From the NCBI GenBank assembly GCA_964354375.1, contig CAYGZQ010000009.1, positions 53,826 through 84,744 of the forward strand: DNA of 30,919 nt, given 5' to 3'. The position numbers were made by a program, and so were the translations under genes. Below are positions 8,271 to 16,448 of the stretch, in pieces. How positions within the stretch are numbered: position 1 is the stretch's first letter; each line of letters starts with the position of its first letter. Origin of the DNA: CAYGZQ01 sp964354375 [NCBI: uncultured Planctomycetota bacterium]. GTDB taxonomy: Bacteria; JAJVIF01; JAPKYR01. The notes under the pieces were generated by a model. That model was not told the origin of the DNA. It saw only the letters and a program-made list of their open reading frames with translations, and made no database searches.

Positions 8271-9539
8271 ATGCCTGATCGCTCACCAATAACGGCTTTG
8301 ATTGTCACTTACGCGCCCGAACGGTCGGTACTCGACGCGTGCGTGCAGTCCCTTCGCGCCCAGACCCCGGCTCCCGAGATTCTGATCGCGGACAATTCGA
8401 GCGGATCGGACCCTGCGCACGAGGTCGTGCGATCCTTCAGAAGCCTTGACTGCACGGTCCTGACGTTCAATCACAATTATGGATTCGCCGGGGCAATCAA
8501 CAGGGCCCTTCGGCTGGTCGGGACCCCGTACGTCCTCATCTCGAATTTCGACATCCTCTACGACCCCCACTATATCGCGAAAGCCCTTCAGAGGCTGGAA
8601 TCGTGCGACAGAGATGTCGTCGGCATCGCAGGCAAGACGCTTTTCTATCCGCCGAAGGCGGACAAGACGTGGCCGGGACGCGGCCCATCGGATCCTCCCT
8701 TTGAACCGGGGAGAGGGACCGGCGCTGTCATCGACAACACGGGCACTTTGGTGAACGGACTGATGCTCGCGTACAACCGCGGGGTCGGCCAGATCGACAT
8801 AGGGCAGTTCGATGTTTCCGACAGGCCTATGGGCGCCTGCTTCGCCGCGTTCCTGGCAAGGACCGACGCGTTTGAGCCCATGTCCCGGGGCGGGGTCGGG
8901 CCGCTCGACTCAGGCTACTTCATGTACTATGAGGACATCGACTGGTGCTACCGGGCGAACATCCTCGGCCGCAGGATAGTGTATGAGTCCGAGGCGGTCG
9001 CGTGGCATCATCACTCTCTCACGACCAGAGACAAGCCGATTTTCTTCAAGTACCACCTGATCCAGCGGAACCTGTATCGCACCATAATGAAAAACATGCG
9101 GTTCCGCACCGTCGTGAAGCTCTGGGCGCTCCACGCGAGACTGCACATCCGGAGAGCGCGAGTCGAGAGGCAGTTCGGAGCGGTGACTTCGCGGATACTG
9201 TCCGAGACTTTGGCGTGGGCGCCCGTGGGTCTCTGCAGGAGAATCCCCGTGCAGACCCGCAGGAAAGTAACCGACACTCAAATCGTGGATTTGTCCATCG
9301 GCGAGGAAGGACACCTCGATGATCTCACCCTGAAGCCGAAAACCGACTGGCTCAACCCGCTCGCGTCGCTTCAGAGATTGAGGAGACATTTCCCCAACGA
9401 TCCTGCGTGTGAGCTTCTCCCCGCAGTTGAGAAGTTATCGCGCGGCGAGGGCGGCGCGGACGACCGGACGAGAATCGTCGAGCTTGCGAAAGACAAATGC
9501 CCGGCGCTTCTCCCTCTTTTGAGCCGGGTTTCCGAGTGA
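8271..9539 (+). CDS. glycosyltransferase family 2 protein (rhamnosyltransferase-like)
   Basis: A 422-residue probable inverting GT-A glycosyltransferase. 'ALIVTYAPERSVLDACVQSL' and 'ILIADNSSGSDP' form the nucleotide-binding start. 'NYGFAGAINRAL' is followed by the metal-binding 'SNFDILYDP' (D94, the D-x-D position). 'MYYEDIDWCYRANILGRRIVYESEAVAWHHHS' (E221-D222) is the ED motif typical of WbbL-like rhamnosyltransferases. The last 130 residues (about 290-422) are a non-catalytic extension rich in basic residues. The start one base after the preceding stop suggests translational coupling with the GT4 gene. It probably acts at the cytoplasmic membrane in surface polysaccharide or glycolipid assembly. 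The sugar is not determined. Confidence 0.87.
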   Translation: MPDRSPITALIVTYAPERSVLDACVQSLRAQTPAPEILIADNSSGSDPAHEVVRSFRSLDCTVLTFNHNYGFAGAINRALRLVGTPYVLISNFDILYDPHYIAKALQRLESCDRDVVGIAGKTLFYPPKADKTWPGRGPSDPPFEPGRGTGAVIDNTGTLVNGLMLAYNRGVGQIDIGQFDVSDRPMGACFAAFLARTDAFEPMSRGGVGPLDSGYFMYYEDIDWCYRANILGRRIVYESEAVAWHHHSLTTRDKPIFFKYHLIQRNLYRTIMKNMRFRTVVKLWALHARLHIRRARVERQFGAVTSRILSETLAWAPVGLCRRIPVQTRRKVTDTQIVDLSIGEEGHLDDLTLKPKTDWLNPLASLQRLRRHFPNDPACELLPAVEKLSRGEGGADDRTRIVELAKDKCPALLPLLSRVSE

Positions 9540-9552
9540 CAGCGCCGTCGAC

Positions 9553-9569
9553 CCGGAACGTTTTTCCGG
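9553..9569 (+). terminator. hairpin after the glycosyltransferase pair, weak terminator candidate
   Basis: A perfect six-base stem, CCGGAA / TTCCGG, with a five-base loop (CGTTT) lies 13 bases after the GT2 stop. There is no run of T after it, so intrinsic termination would be weak. It may instead be a structural element upstream of the next promoter. Confidence 0.3.
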
Positions 9570-9582
9570 CTGTTGTATCAAT

Positions 9583-9591
9583 TGCTATAAT
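9583..9591 (+). promoter_or_regulatory. extended -10 promoter of lipoprotein gene C
   Basis: TGCTATAAT combines a TGN extension with a consensus TATAAT (9586-9591). The -35 region is poor, as expected for an extended -10 promoter. The start near 9598 would leave a leader of about 137 bases. A second TGTTATGAT lies at about 9638-9646 and could be an alternative start site. Confidence 0.5.
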
Positions 9592-9734
9592 GTGACTTAT
9601 GATGTATCATACTCGCGCTTCGAAACGGGTCCGATCGATGTTATGATCTTCTTGTCCCGCATGACCTGAGACTAAAGAGCACTGCTGCTTTCCATAGTTT
9701 TACAGAAAAACACCATTGATCCGGAGGTTCTGCA

Positions 9735-12700
9735 ATGATCCCGAGAAGAGTCAGCATCGCTCATGCGCTTTTCCTGACGGCTGCGTTCGCGTTCCTCGGT
9801 TGCGCCCAGGCAGGCGACGGACCCACTGCCCCGTCTCCGGTCGGAAATACCCCGGCGGTGACCGGGACGAACGACCTGACGGCTCAGAATGTTCAGTCCC
9901 GGGACGGCTGTCGCATTATCTGGGGCTGCTACGATATCGCCGTCGATCCGGATTCGGGCAAGATCGATATCGTCCCGCTTCGGCTTGCCGAGTACACGTT
10001 CAACGTGACGAAGTTCTTTCAGCCTCCTGCCGGGAACCCTCTGAACCTGAGCCTGACAATCGTGGATGCGACCCAGTTCGCAACCACAGGCCGCATCGAC
10101 CTCGACATCAGCTTCACCCATCCGTTCCCCGGAGCGCCGAGGCTGAGGGGTTTCGATGTCATGGGTGTGTTCATGGGGAACGGCAACAAGACCGGTTTCC
10201 ATGACCCGACGGTCGTTTATCCGGTCACGAGCGGCTCCGATCCCTACCTGATCAACGAGGACGGCTACACTCGCTGGATGAACGCGACCGAGTTCACACA
10301 GACGGGTTTGCTGGGCTTCACGCAAGGCTCGAAGGGGATACCGGGACTCATACCCTCGTCCACGATAAACGGCTACAAGTATTACTGTGAATCTCTGGGC
10401 ACAACGGACGATATCCCGACGTTCTTCCAGACAGCGGCCAACGTGACGGAGCGGGGGAGTTTCAAGGCCGGAAGCACCCTGACAAGACGTTTCGAGATCC
10501 AGTTCCCCATGTCCGGAGGAAAGCCGTTCCTGCGATTCCAGTACGCAATCCTCGCGAGCTGGGCCGCCGCGACCGCGGGGGTTGTCAATCCCGCAGTAAG
10601 CGACTTCCCTGTGGCAGCCAATCTGCAGGAGCCGATACATCTCGCGGTCACCGACAACGGGTCGACGCTTTATTATGTCGACGCCACTGATCTGGGCGGA
10701 GATCTCAGGCTTCAGATCGAGGTCTTCGACTGGCAGGGCGCAGCGAATCCGGGCGGGATACCCGCCGAGCTTGCTCATCTATGGGTGGAAGATGCGAACG
10801 GAGCTGTGATTCCCGGGGGGAATGTCGATGTGCTCCCGACTGCGTCCGTCAGCGCCGGATGCGGCAACTCTTCGGTTTTCACTGTTGACATAGTCGGTTG
10901 CACCCCGCAGGGAACCGGTCGGCAGGAATTTCTGGTGACCGCCGAGAGCGCATCGCCCACCGACTACGACAACGGCCTCGGCTCGCCTTATCCGACCGGA
11001 GCGCCTCTTGCCGCATTCGCCAGGTTCGCCCTGACCGTTCAGAATACAAACCCGTGCCCGACCCCGACGCTGTCCGGGACAAACTCCTACATCTACAACG
11101 TGAACGATACAGTCTCCCAGTTGCCGATCTCGGGCACGAATTTCCAGTCCGGACCCCAGCTCGCTATCGAGTTCCACAGAACGAGCGGGGACATCGTCGG
11201 GACGAACCCGTCAGTGATTTCGTCGACCTCCGCGGAGGCGGATTTCGATTTCACCGCCGCGACCGCGGGAATGTACGGTCTCTATTTCATGAATGGGTGC
11301 GGCATGCCGGCATCTATCCTGGCGAACGCTCTTGAGATCAACACGCCCCCGACATCGACCGGCATCACCGGACCGACCGCAGGCGACGCCACTTTGGGGG
11401 TTGTCACATATAATGCCAACGCAACCGACAGCGACACCGACCCGGTCGACACGCTGACCCACACGTGGATCGTATCGGATGCCTTCAGCGGCACGGTGGT
11501 TGTCGGGCCTCTTCCCGGCGATCCGCTGAGTTTCAACTACCAGGTCCTGCCGGTAGGTCAGTACAATGTCCGGTGCGTGGTATCGGACGGTTACCCGCCT
11601 GCGGACCTCAACCTGCTGCTCCCGATAACCAGAACGAACACTACGCCTGTCATCGCAACCCCCACCGGACAGACTCCGGTCTGGACAACGGACAAGCTCG
11701 TTTACAACGTTGTTGCTTCGGACGCCGATCCCGGTCAGACTCTGACCTACGCCTGGAGCCTGGTGCCCCAGGGGAATCCGGCGAGTTACACGCTTCCGGG
11801 CGATCCCATTCCAGGCGACATCACCGTGGATTTCAACACGATGGTTACGGGACCGGGGTGGTGGGATCTCTCGTGCCAGGTGAACGACGGCTCAGGTGCT
11901 CCGAACGCGACAGCTTCCTCTGCGGTTTTCAGCATTTACGTTGCCTCGGCACCGTATACCAGCGCGATTCCCATAGGGCAGTTCAACCAGGTGATCAAGG
12001 CCGCCCTGATCTCATCCCAGGGGGTCGCGGGCTGCCCGAGCTTCTGGGACTCGTTCTATGGGGTGCTGGGAGCACATCCGTTCGCGCACCCCGATATCTC
12101 CGTCCTCTCCGGACCCAGCCTCGGCATGCCCGGGGTCATGGTGATTGCGGACGAGCTCGGAGCCCTGGCGGGACCGTATCCGCCTCCCCCGCCGCTGGTT
12201 ATGGGCTTCGCGCACTTCACCTGTCCGTTCGCGAGCGGAAACGCGCCGTCCTGGACATGGACCACTCCCGGTCTGTTCCCGAACGGACCCGACATGATTC
12301 CGTCGGTCATTCACTACGACGGCAGCTCGTCCGGTGAGATACTTGTGACAAACAGCCAGTTGACCAACAAGCTGGCCGGAATACTGGTCCCGGATCCATC
12401 GGCATTCCAGCATTACATGGTTGGCGGAGGTCCTCTGAACGACCTGTACACCTCGCTGCCCGGCGCAGGGACATTCGATGTTGCTGTTGATTCCAGCGCA
12501 GGCTTCGACATGGGAAGTCCCTCGAAGCCGATGACGCCCCCGCTGTACGGGCTGTACACGCAGGATCAGGGCGGCATTTTGTTTAGCTGCGGAGGTCCCG
12601 CGGCCGGAGCGCTGGCCGCCAATCCCGTGCACATCCTGCAGTTCCCGTCCATGGGCGCTCAGCCGGTCGGGACTCCCGTAGACGCGGCCGGCTCTGTCGG

Positions 12701-13343
12701 GGTGGTCGCTCCCATCCCGCAGGCGATGGTCGGTGTCGGACCCGGGCTTTTCAACATCACGCCCGGCGGACCGTGTCCCGCAGGCGCGATCACCTACCCC
12801 GAGCCCTACTACGCCCTGGCAATCGACGATGATCCGTCCGACAACAATTTCTCGAGCTCTCTTCCCCAGCCGGTAGGTCAATGGGTCATCGCCGCGACGA
12901 TCGACGGCGACAGGGATGTCGAGATCTACGAGATGGATTACGCGGTCGTGCCTCCCGGACCGGCTCCGCTGGCTTTGCTGGCGACGATCCAGATGGGTTC
13001 TTTCATGGGCGGAAATCCGAACGTCATCCCGCTCGACTGCGAATTCATATCGAATTTCTCCGGGTTCCAGGGAACCATCAAACCCGTGTGGCCCGATGAC
13101 CTTCTCGCAGTGCTGTGGACGGACCCGGTCGGCGGTGTCTGGGCGGTCGACATCTATACGCTCACGGGCGGCACTCCAACCCTCGTCGGCATCTCGATGC
13201 TTGTTCCCGTTCCTCCCACGATTTTCGCCGTGCCAGGGGCGGCATACAGGCTGGATGTGGACGAAGTGACCGGCGACATATACGTCATTCACCAGGATGC
13301 CGCCGGTACGGCAGCCATGGCTGTGACGATCATTCCGTATTGA
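9735..13343 (+). CDS. IPT/Ig-like lipoprotein, divergent member of the module family (member C)
   Basis: A 1202-residue predicted lipoprotein with a signal peptide ending 'AFLGC' (Cys23) and GGAGG eight bases before the ATG. Residues 55-435 align with the shared module: 'IIWGCYDIAVDPDSG', 'FTHPFPGAPRLRGFDVMGV', 'NEDGYT', 'ILASW', 'DFPVAAN' and 'EVFDWQG'. The C-x-x-C pair seen in the other four members is missing (the segment reads 'FFQPPAGNPLNLS'). Residues about 440-535 look like an IPT/TIG domain, and 540-740 like two Ig- or cadherin-type repeats ('NANATDSDTDPVDTLTHTW', 'VVASDADPGQTLTYAW'). The last 460 residues are rich in Gly and Pro and match nothing I recognise. It is transcribed toward gene D and separated from it by a strong terminator. 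Confidence 0.86.
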   Translation: MIPRRVSIAHALFLTAAFAFLGCAQAGDGPTAPSPVGNTPAVTGTNDLTAQNVQSRDGCRIIWGCYDIAVDPDSGKIDIVPLRLAEYTFNVTKFFQPPAGNPLNLSLTIVDATQFATTGRIDLDISFTHPFPGAPRLRGFDVMGVFMGNGNKTGFHDPTVVYPVTSGSDPYLINEDGYTRWMNATEFTQTGLLGFTQGSKGIPGLIPSSTINGYKYYCESLGTTDDIPTFFQTAANVTERGSFKAGSTLTRRFEIQFPMSGGKPFLRFQYAILASWAAATAGVVNPAVSDFPVAANLQEPIHLAVTDNGSTLYYVDATDLGGDLRLQIEVFDWQGAANPGGIPAELAHLWVEDANGAVIPGGNVDVLPTASVSAGCGNSSVFTVDIVGCTPQGTGRQEFLVTAESASPTDYDNGLGSPYPTGAPLAAFARFALTVQNTNPCPTPTLSGTNSYIYNVNDTVSQLPISGTNFQSGPQLAIEFHRTSGDIVGTNPSVISSTSAEADFDFTAATAGMYGLYFMNGCGMPASILANALEINTPPTSTGITGPTAGDATLGVVTYNANATDSDTDPVDTLTHTWIVSDAFSGTVVVGPLPGDPLSFNYQVLPVGQYNVRCVVSDGYPPADLNLLLPITRTNTTPVIATPTGQTPVWTTDKLVYNVVASDADPGQTLTYAWSLVPQGNPASYTLPGDPIPGDITVDFNTMVTGPGWWDLSCQVNDGSGAPNATASSAVFSIYVASAPYTSAIPIGQFNQVIKAALISSQGVAGCPSFWDSFYGVLGAHPFAHPDISVLSGPSLGMPGVMVIADELGALAGPYPPPPPLVMGFAHFTCPFASGNAPSWTWTTPGLFPNGPDMIPSVIHYDGSSSGEILVTNSQLTNKLAGILVPDPSAFQHYMVGGGPLNDLYTSLPGAGTFDVAVDSSAGFDMGSPSKPMTPPLYGLYTQDQGGILFSCGGPAAGALAANPVHILQFPSMGAQPVGTPVDAAGSVGVVAPIPQAMVGVGPGLFNITPGGPCPAGAITYPEPYYALAIDDDPSDNNFSSSLPQPVGQWVIAATIDGDRDVEIYEMDYAVVPPGPAPLALLATIQMGSFMGGNPNVIPLDCEFISNFSGFQGTIKPVWPDDLLAVLWTDPVGGVWAVDIYTLTGGTPTLVGISMLVPVPPTIFAVPGAAYRLDVDEVTGDIYVIHQDAAGTAAMAVTIIPY

Positions 13344-13396
13344 CCCATTCGCAGGGGCTTTGTAGCCCTGGGGGTCCCTCCATTCGAAGAGATCCT

Positions 13397-13423
13397 GGGC
13401 CGGGTTGGAAGTCAACCCGGCCC
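13397..13423 (+). terminator. strong hairpin terminator between convergent genes C and D
   Basis: An 11-base perfect stem, GGGCCGGGTTG / CAACCCGGCCC, encloses a five-base loop (GAAGT) and is followed on the plus strand by TTGCGTT. It lies between two converging genes and may stop transcription from both sides, more likely from gene C. A smaller imperfect hairpin precedes it at about 13351-13369. Confidence 0.6.
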
Positions 13424-13439
13424 TTGCGTTATCAAAGAA

Positions 13440-14675
13440 TCACCACTGCCCGTCATACGGCCCGATCTCGATGTCGGCGAGGACCCATTCAGTGCCCAGT
13501 TGCAGCGGCCACCATGGCTCATTAGGATCTTGGATCCATACCTTGAAAAGATACGGCCACTTGCCTGGGTATGCACCCGGGATCAACCCGTAATCATCGG
13601 TGTCGAATCCGGCGAGGCAGTAATCGTCCGCTTCGCCGCTCGGGTGTGGTTTGAGGCTGGTAAAGCCCTTGTGGTAGGTCAGGTTGCGGTCTTCGGCTCC
13701 CCAGTACTCGAAGCCAATGTCCCATGTTTTTATATGCCAGTGGATGTGCTTAACCCTCTCCTCAGGCGGGGCGTCCGGATCGATGAGCGAGTCCTGAGTT
13801 ATCCACATCTCAAAGGGCATTGGTGAGTTCGCCTCAGGACCGAAATCGACCGCAGGATCGGAGACAGGGATGCTGAGCGGCTCGGCCCAGTGCGCGTAGA
13901 TTGCGTACGAGGCCTGTATGGGACCTTGCGCTGGTGGCCGAATCACGTACGTCTGAGTCACTGTCTTGCCAACCTCGAACATGTGCCGATTCTCAGAGGA
14001 ATAGAAGCGCCGGAATGCGTTGATAGTACCCAGATTGTCGCCGGATGCGAATTTGCCCGGGTAGTAGTCGAAGATCGGGTAGCCATCTTCAAGCTGGAAT
14101 TCTTGGTGATCTTTTGGCCATCCCGGAGCCCAGATCGTGGTCCACCCTTCCGGGTTCATCAGCTCAGCATCGCCTTTCTCGGAACTGGCAATCCTGTGCA
14201 CCCAAGATGCTTCCCAGGGGGGTTGACCGATCAGCTCCCTTAACTCGGTGTCAGGGTAAAGCTGCGATGCCGGGAACATAATGATCCCGCGGACATCAAA
14301 GCCCGTATAAACGGGGTTGTCGTACGGATGAGTGATAGAGATATCAATCGAGATGTCCCCGTTCGCGAGCTTGTGAATGTTGCTCACATTCAAACAGTTC
14401 TTGCAGGGGGAAGCTTCAAGGAGCTTGACAGCATTGAGATGATAGCCCCACGCAGCTGTTGCGGACCGGTTAAAGGCCACGCTGGACTGCGCCCCATCTC
14501 TCGCGATCTCGATGTCGAACATGCCCCACATCAAGTCTTGCCCCCAACTCTGTTGTCGCTCCGTCGGTTGTGTCACCGGGACTTGAGCGAAAGGAACCAC
14601 AGGATTAGAGGACGGCGAGATGCAACCAAGGAGTAAGCATGACACAGATAGCAGTAGCAGTAGTCTAGCGCTCAT
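13440..14675 (-). CDS. stand-alone module lipoprotein (member D)
   Basis: A 411-residue predicted lipoprotein with signal peptide ending 'LLLGC' (Cys18). It consists almost entirely of the shared module: C91-x-x-C94 ('SPCKNC'), 'THPYDNPVYTGFDVRGI', 'NPEGWTT', 'YAHW' and 'DFGPEAN'. The usual 'DV[YF]D-x-QG' element is replaced by a longer 'HIHWHIKTWDIGFEYW' stretch, and no PKD or propeller follows. AGGAGGT six bases before the ATG overlaps the TAG stop of the upstream gene F, so the two are translationally coupled. It ends 'YDGQW'. As the smallest member it shows that the module can stand alone, but its function is unknown. Confidence 0.86.
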   Translation of the reverse strand: MSARLLLLLSVSCLLLGCISPSSNPVVPFAQVPVTQPTERQQSWGQDLMWGMFDIEIARDGAQSSVAFNRSATAAWGYHLNAVKLLEASPCKNCLNVSNIHKLANGDISIDISITHPYDNPVYTGFDVRGIIMFPASQLYPDTELRELIGQPPWEASWVHRIASSEKGDAELMNPEGWTTIWAPGWPKDHQEFQLEDGYPIFDYYPGKFASGDNLGTINAFRRFYSSENRHMFEVGKTVTQTYVIRPPAQGPIQASYAIYAHWAEPLSIPVSDPAVDFGPEANSPMPFEMWITQDSLIDPDAPPEERVKHIHWHIKTWDIGFEYWGAEDRNLTYHKGFTSLKPHPSGEADDYCLAGFDTDDYGLIPGAYPGKWPYLFKVWIQDPNEPWWPLQLGTEWVLADIEIGPYDGQW

Positions 14676-14686
14676 TTGGTTACCTC

Positions 14687-16294
14687 CTAGTTGATCTCTC
14701 CGAACGAGAGGTTCGCCGTCAGTTCGGGATCAAACCACCCAAGCCCGAAAACAGACTGTTCGAATTGAGGATTCATCGGTATCCTCAAACAGAGCGTTGA
14801 CCCTGTAAACGGGGTTTCCACACTCCAGAAGCCATCTTGGTAAGGTCCCTCAGCAAGACCCTCGCTGTTAAAGGTCGTCGCGCCTGTGTTCCACTCGACT
14901 CTGTAGCTGTAGTTGCGGACCTGAACTTCACCTGCGTTACAATCCTGGTCCGAGAGGTAGTAACTCATTCCGAACCATTGCCGAGTCTGATTGGGGTCCG
15001 CAATCTGGTAGCTCGCGATATTCGGCACAAGGGCGTAGGGATCGCCGAACATCTCGAGCGGGCTGAACCACGGGGAAACGGTTGCGACGGCAAAGGGAAA
15101 CGCGTATTGCTCATTAAACACCGAGCATGTCATCCAGGATACTATCGCCTGGTGCACTGCATGGGACGCAGCGCCGGTTGAATCAGGCACTATGTCCACT
15201 TGCGGGAGCGCTTTCGGCCTTCCGGCATAGTCGCCGGTTATGTTCTGATCGTTATCCAATTGATCGCCCGGGGTCACCGGCACCCATCGATTGTACCAGA
15301 CCATCCAGACTGTCTGGGCGAGCGTTTCGGCGGGCCTGCATTCCGTCCACACGGCTACGGCAGAGGGTACGAGGGGGGAGCCGGGAGTCAGGTCAACGTT
15401 CATGGCTCCTGTGTCCACCTTGGGGGCTGCCTTCGGAAGATCGCTCTGTGTCTGGGGATCCACATCGGAGAGCCGCCACGGCCCATACCAGTTGGTCATG
15501 TTCTCCCATGGAAAGCCGTACATGTACTGGATTATCCCCCAGTCCCAGCCGCCCTGGGCCAGGACCTCGGTGTAGTTGTAGACAAGAACAAAGAGGCCGC
15601 TGTTGGCCTGGACTGCCACGTCCGGCTGGATTTCGTCATACTGCGTCGGAACGGTGCCGACCCGTACGATCTCGCTTGGCGGGCTGGGAGACCAGCATAT
15701 GCCGGCGCCTGTGACTCTGAAGTATTTCCTGTAATAATACACGTCCCACTGACTGTCCATGTCCGTCCACCGCGTAAGCTGCGACCAGACCACATGAACG
15801 TACAGGAGGCCGTTGTTCTGCCCGTCTTGACGCGAGTAAGTCACAACTACTGATGGGGTCGAGCACCGAATCACGTCGAGGTGCGTGAGCTCGGGAGGCG
15901 CGCAGAATCGCTCTTCGTACCTCCAGGCGCCAGTGATGTCGGCCACTTTCAGCCAGATGTACGAAGGGTTCTCGTTGGACTCATGCCGCACGAAAGCTGT
16001 CGCCAGGGGTGAGATCACCTGGCCGCCAAGAGTGTCCGTTACTGCGATATCGCCCGGAATGATGCCAGTGGGGACTGGGGTAACCCACATGCTCGACGCG
16101 CTGTCGAGCTTGAGTCCCGGTCCCCATACGGTCCAGGTGTCGAAGGACTGAGCCGACCTGGTGAGGTCTCCGGATGTCATGTCATCGATGGGGTTGCCCC
16201 CCCCCTTACATCCGGAAAGTGTGATGAGTGCTGCGCAGAGGCAAGCGATGCCTCCGCTCCATCGGAATGGATCGTTGTGTATTTGAGCAATAAT
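14687..16294 (-). CDS. lipoprotein with propeller-like repeats, probable ATT start (F)
   Basis: The frame is open upstream to ATG codons at 16402 and 16519, but neither has a ribosome binding site and the latter overlaps the upstream gene. An AGGAGGTG at 16306-16299 lies directly before an in-frame ATT at 16294. Starting there gives 535 residues with a clean lipoprotein signal ending 'TLSGC' (Cys29). No ATG, GTG or TTG occurs in frame between the binding site and that Cys. The mature protein has repeated 'PDVAVQANSGLFVLVYNY' and 'SAVAVWTE' type strands, suggesting a sialidase-like or WD-type propeller. It lacks Asp-box catalytic signatures and the C-x-x-C module. It lies between E (154 bases upstream) and D (coupled downstream). 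Confidence 0.75.
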   Translation of the reverse strand: MIAQIHNDPFRWSGGIACLCAALITLSGCKGGGNPIDDMTSGDLTRSAQSFDTWTVWGPGLKLDSASSMWVTPVPTGIIPGDIAVTDTLGGQVISPLATAFVRHESNENPSYIWLKVADITGAWRYEERFCAPPELTHLDVIRCSTPSVVVTYSRQDGQNNGLLYVHVVWSQLTRWTDMDSQWDVYYYRKYFRVTGAGICWSPSPPSEIVRVGTVPTQYDEIQPDVAVQANSGLFVLVYNYTEVLAQGGWDWGIIQYMYGFPWENMTNWYGPWRLSDVDPQTQSDLPKAAPKVDTGAMNVDLTPGSPLVPSAVAVWTECRPAETLAQTVWMVWYNRWVPVTPGDQLDNDQNITGDYAGRPKALPQVDIVPDSTGAASHAVHQAIVSWMTCSVFNEQYAFPFAVATVSPWFSPLEMFGDPYALVPNIASYQIADPNQTRQWFGMSYYLSDQDCNAGEVQVRNYSYRVEWNTGATTFNSEGLAEGPYQDGFWSVETPFTGSTLCLRIPMNPQFEQSVFGLGWFDPELTANLSFGEIN

Positions 16295-16298
16295 TCCG

Positions 16299-16306
16299 CA
16301 CCTCCT
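16299..16306 (-). promoter_or_regulatory. full-length Shine-Dalgarno sequence that sets the start of gene F
   Basis: The minus strand reads AGGAGGTG, complementary over eight bases to the usual 16S rRNA 3' end. Six bases separate GGAGG from the ATT at 16294. Its strength and position point to initiation at that ATT. Confidence 0.65.
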
Positions 16307-16362
16307 CGAGCGGAAACGGATTCCCTGAATGAGATGCCTTCCTCCATCCCGGCACAAAAATA

Positions 16363-16391
16363 ACAATATCACAATAAAAGCAATTCCGCAA
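16363..16391 (-). promoter_or_regulatory. possible promoter of genes F and D
   Basis: Minus-strand TTGCGG (16391-16386) and TATTGT (16368-16363) are 17 bases apart, and a TGA precedes the -10 box as a TGN extension. Matches are modest (three and four of six). A start near 16356 would allow F and D to be transcribed without E. Confidence 0.35.
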
Positions 16392-16448
16392 ACTTGTGGC
16401 ATTAGTTCGGAATCGTTACAGGAGAGGTCAACTACTGCGCGGATACGC

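Noticed and set aside
9553-9569. Strong intrinsic terminator after the glycosyltransferases
   Set aside because: The stem is perfect but short and lacks a T tract, so it is kept only as a weak candidate.
12012-13415. 467-codon open frame on the minus strand opposite lipoprotein C
   Set aside because: It has an Arg- and Gly-rich translation with no domain and no signal, and it runs through the terminator region. It is a shadow of gene C.
474-14689. Shared 'DGQW' C-terminus and similar stop-site bases of genes A and D as a conserved sorting signal
   Set aside because: Only four residues match, the preceding domains are not homologous, and B, C, E and F end differently.
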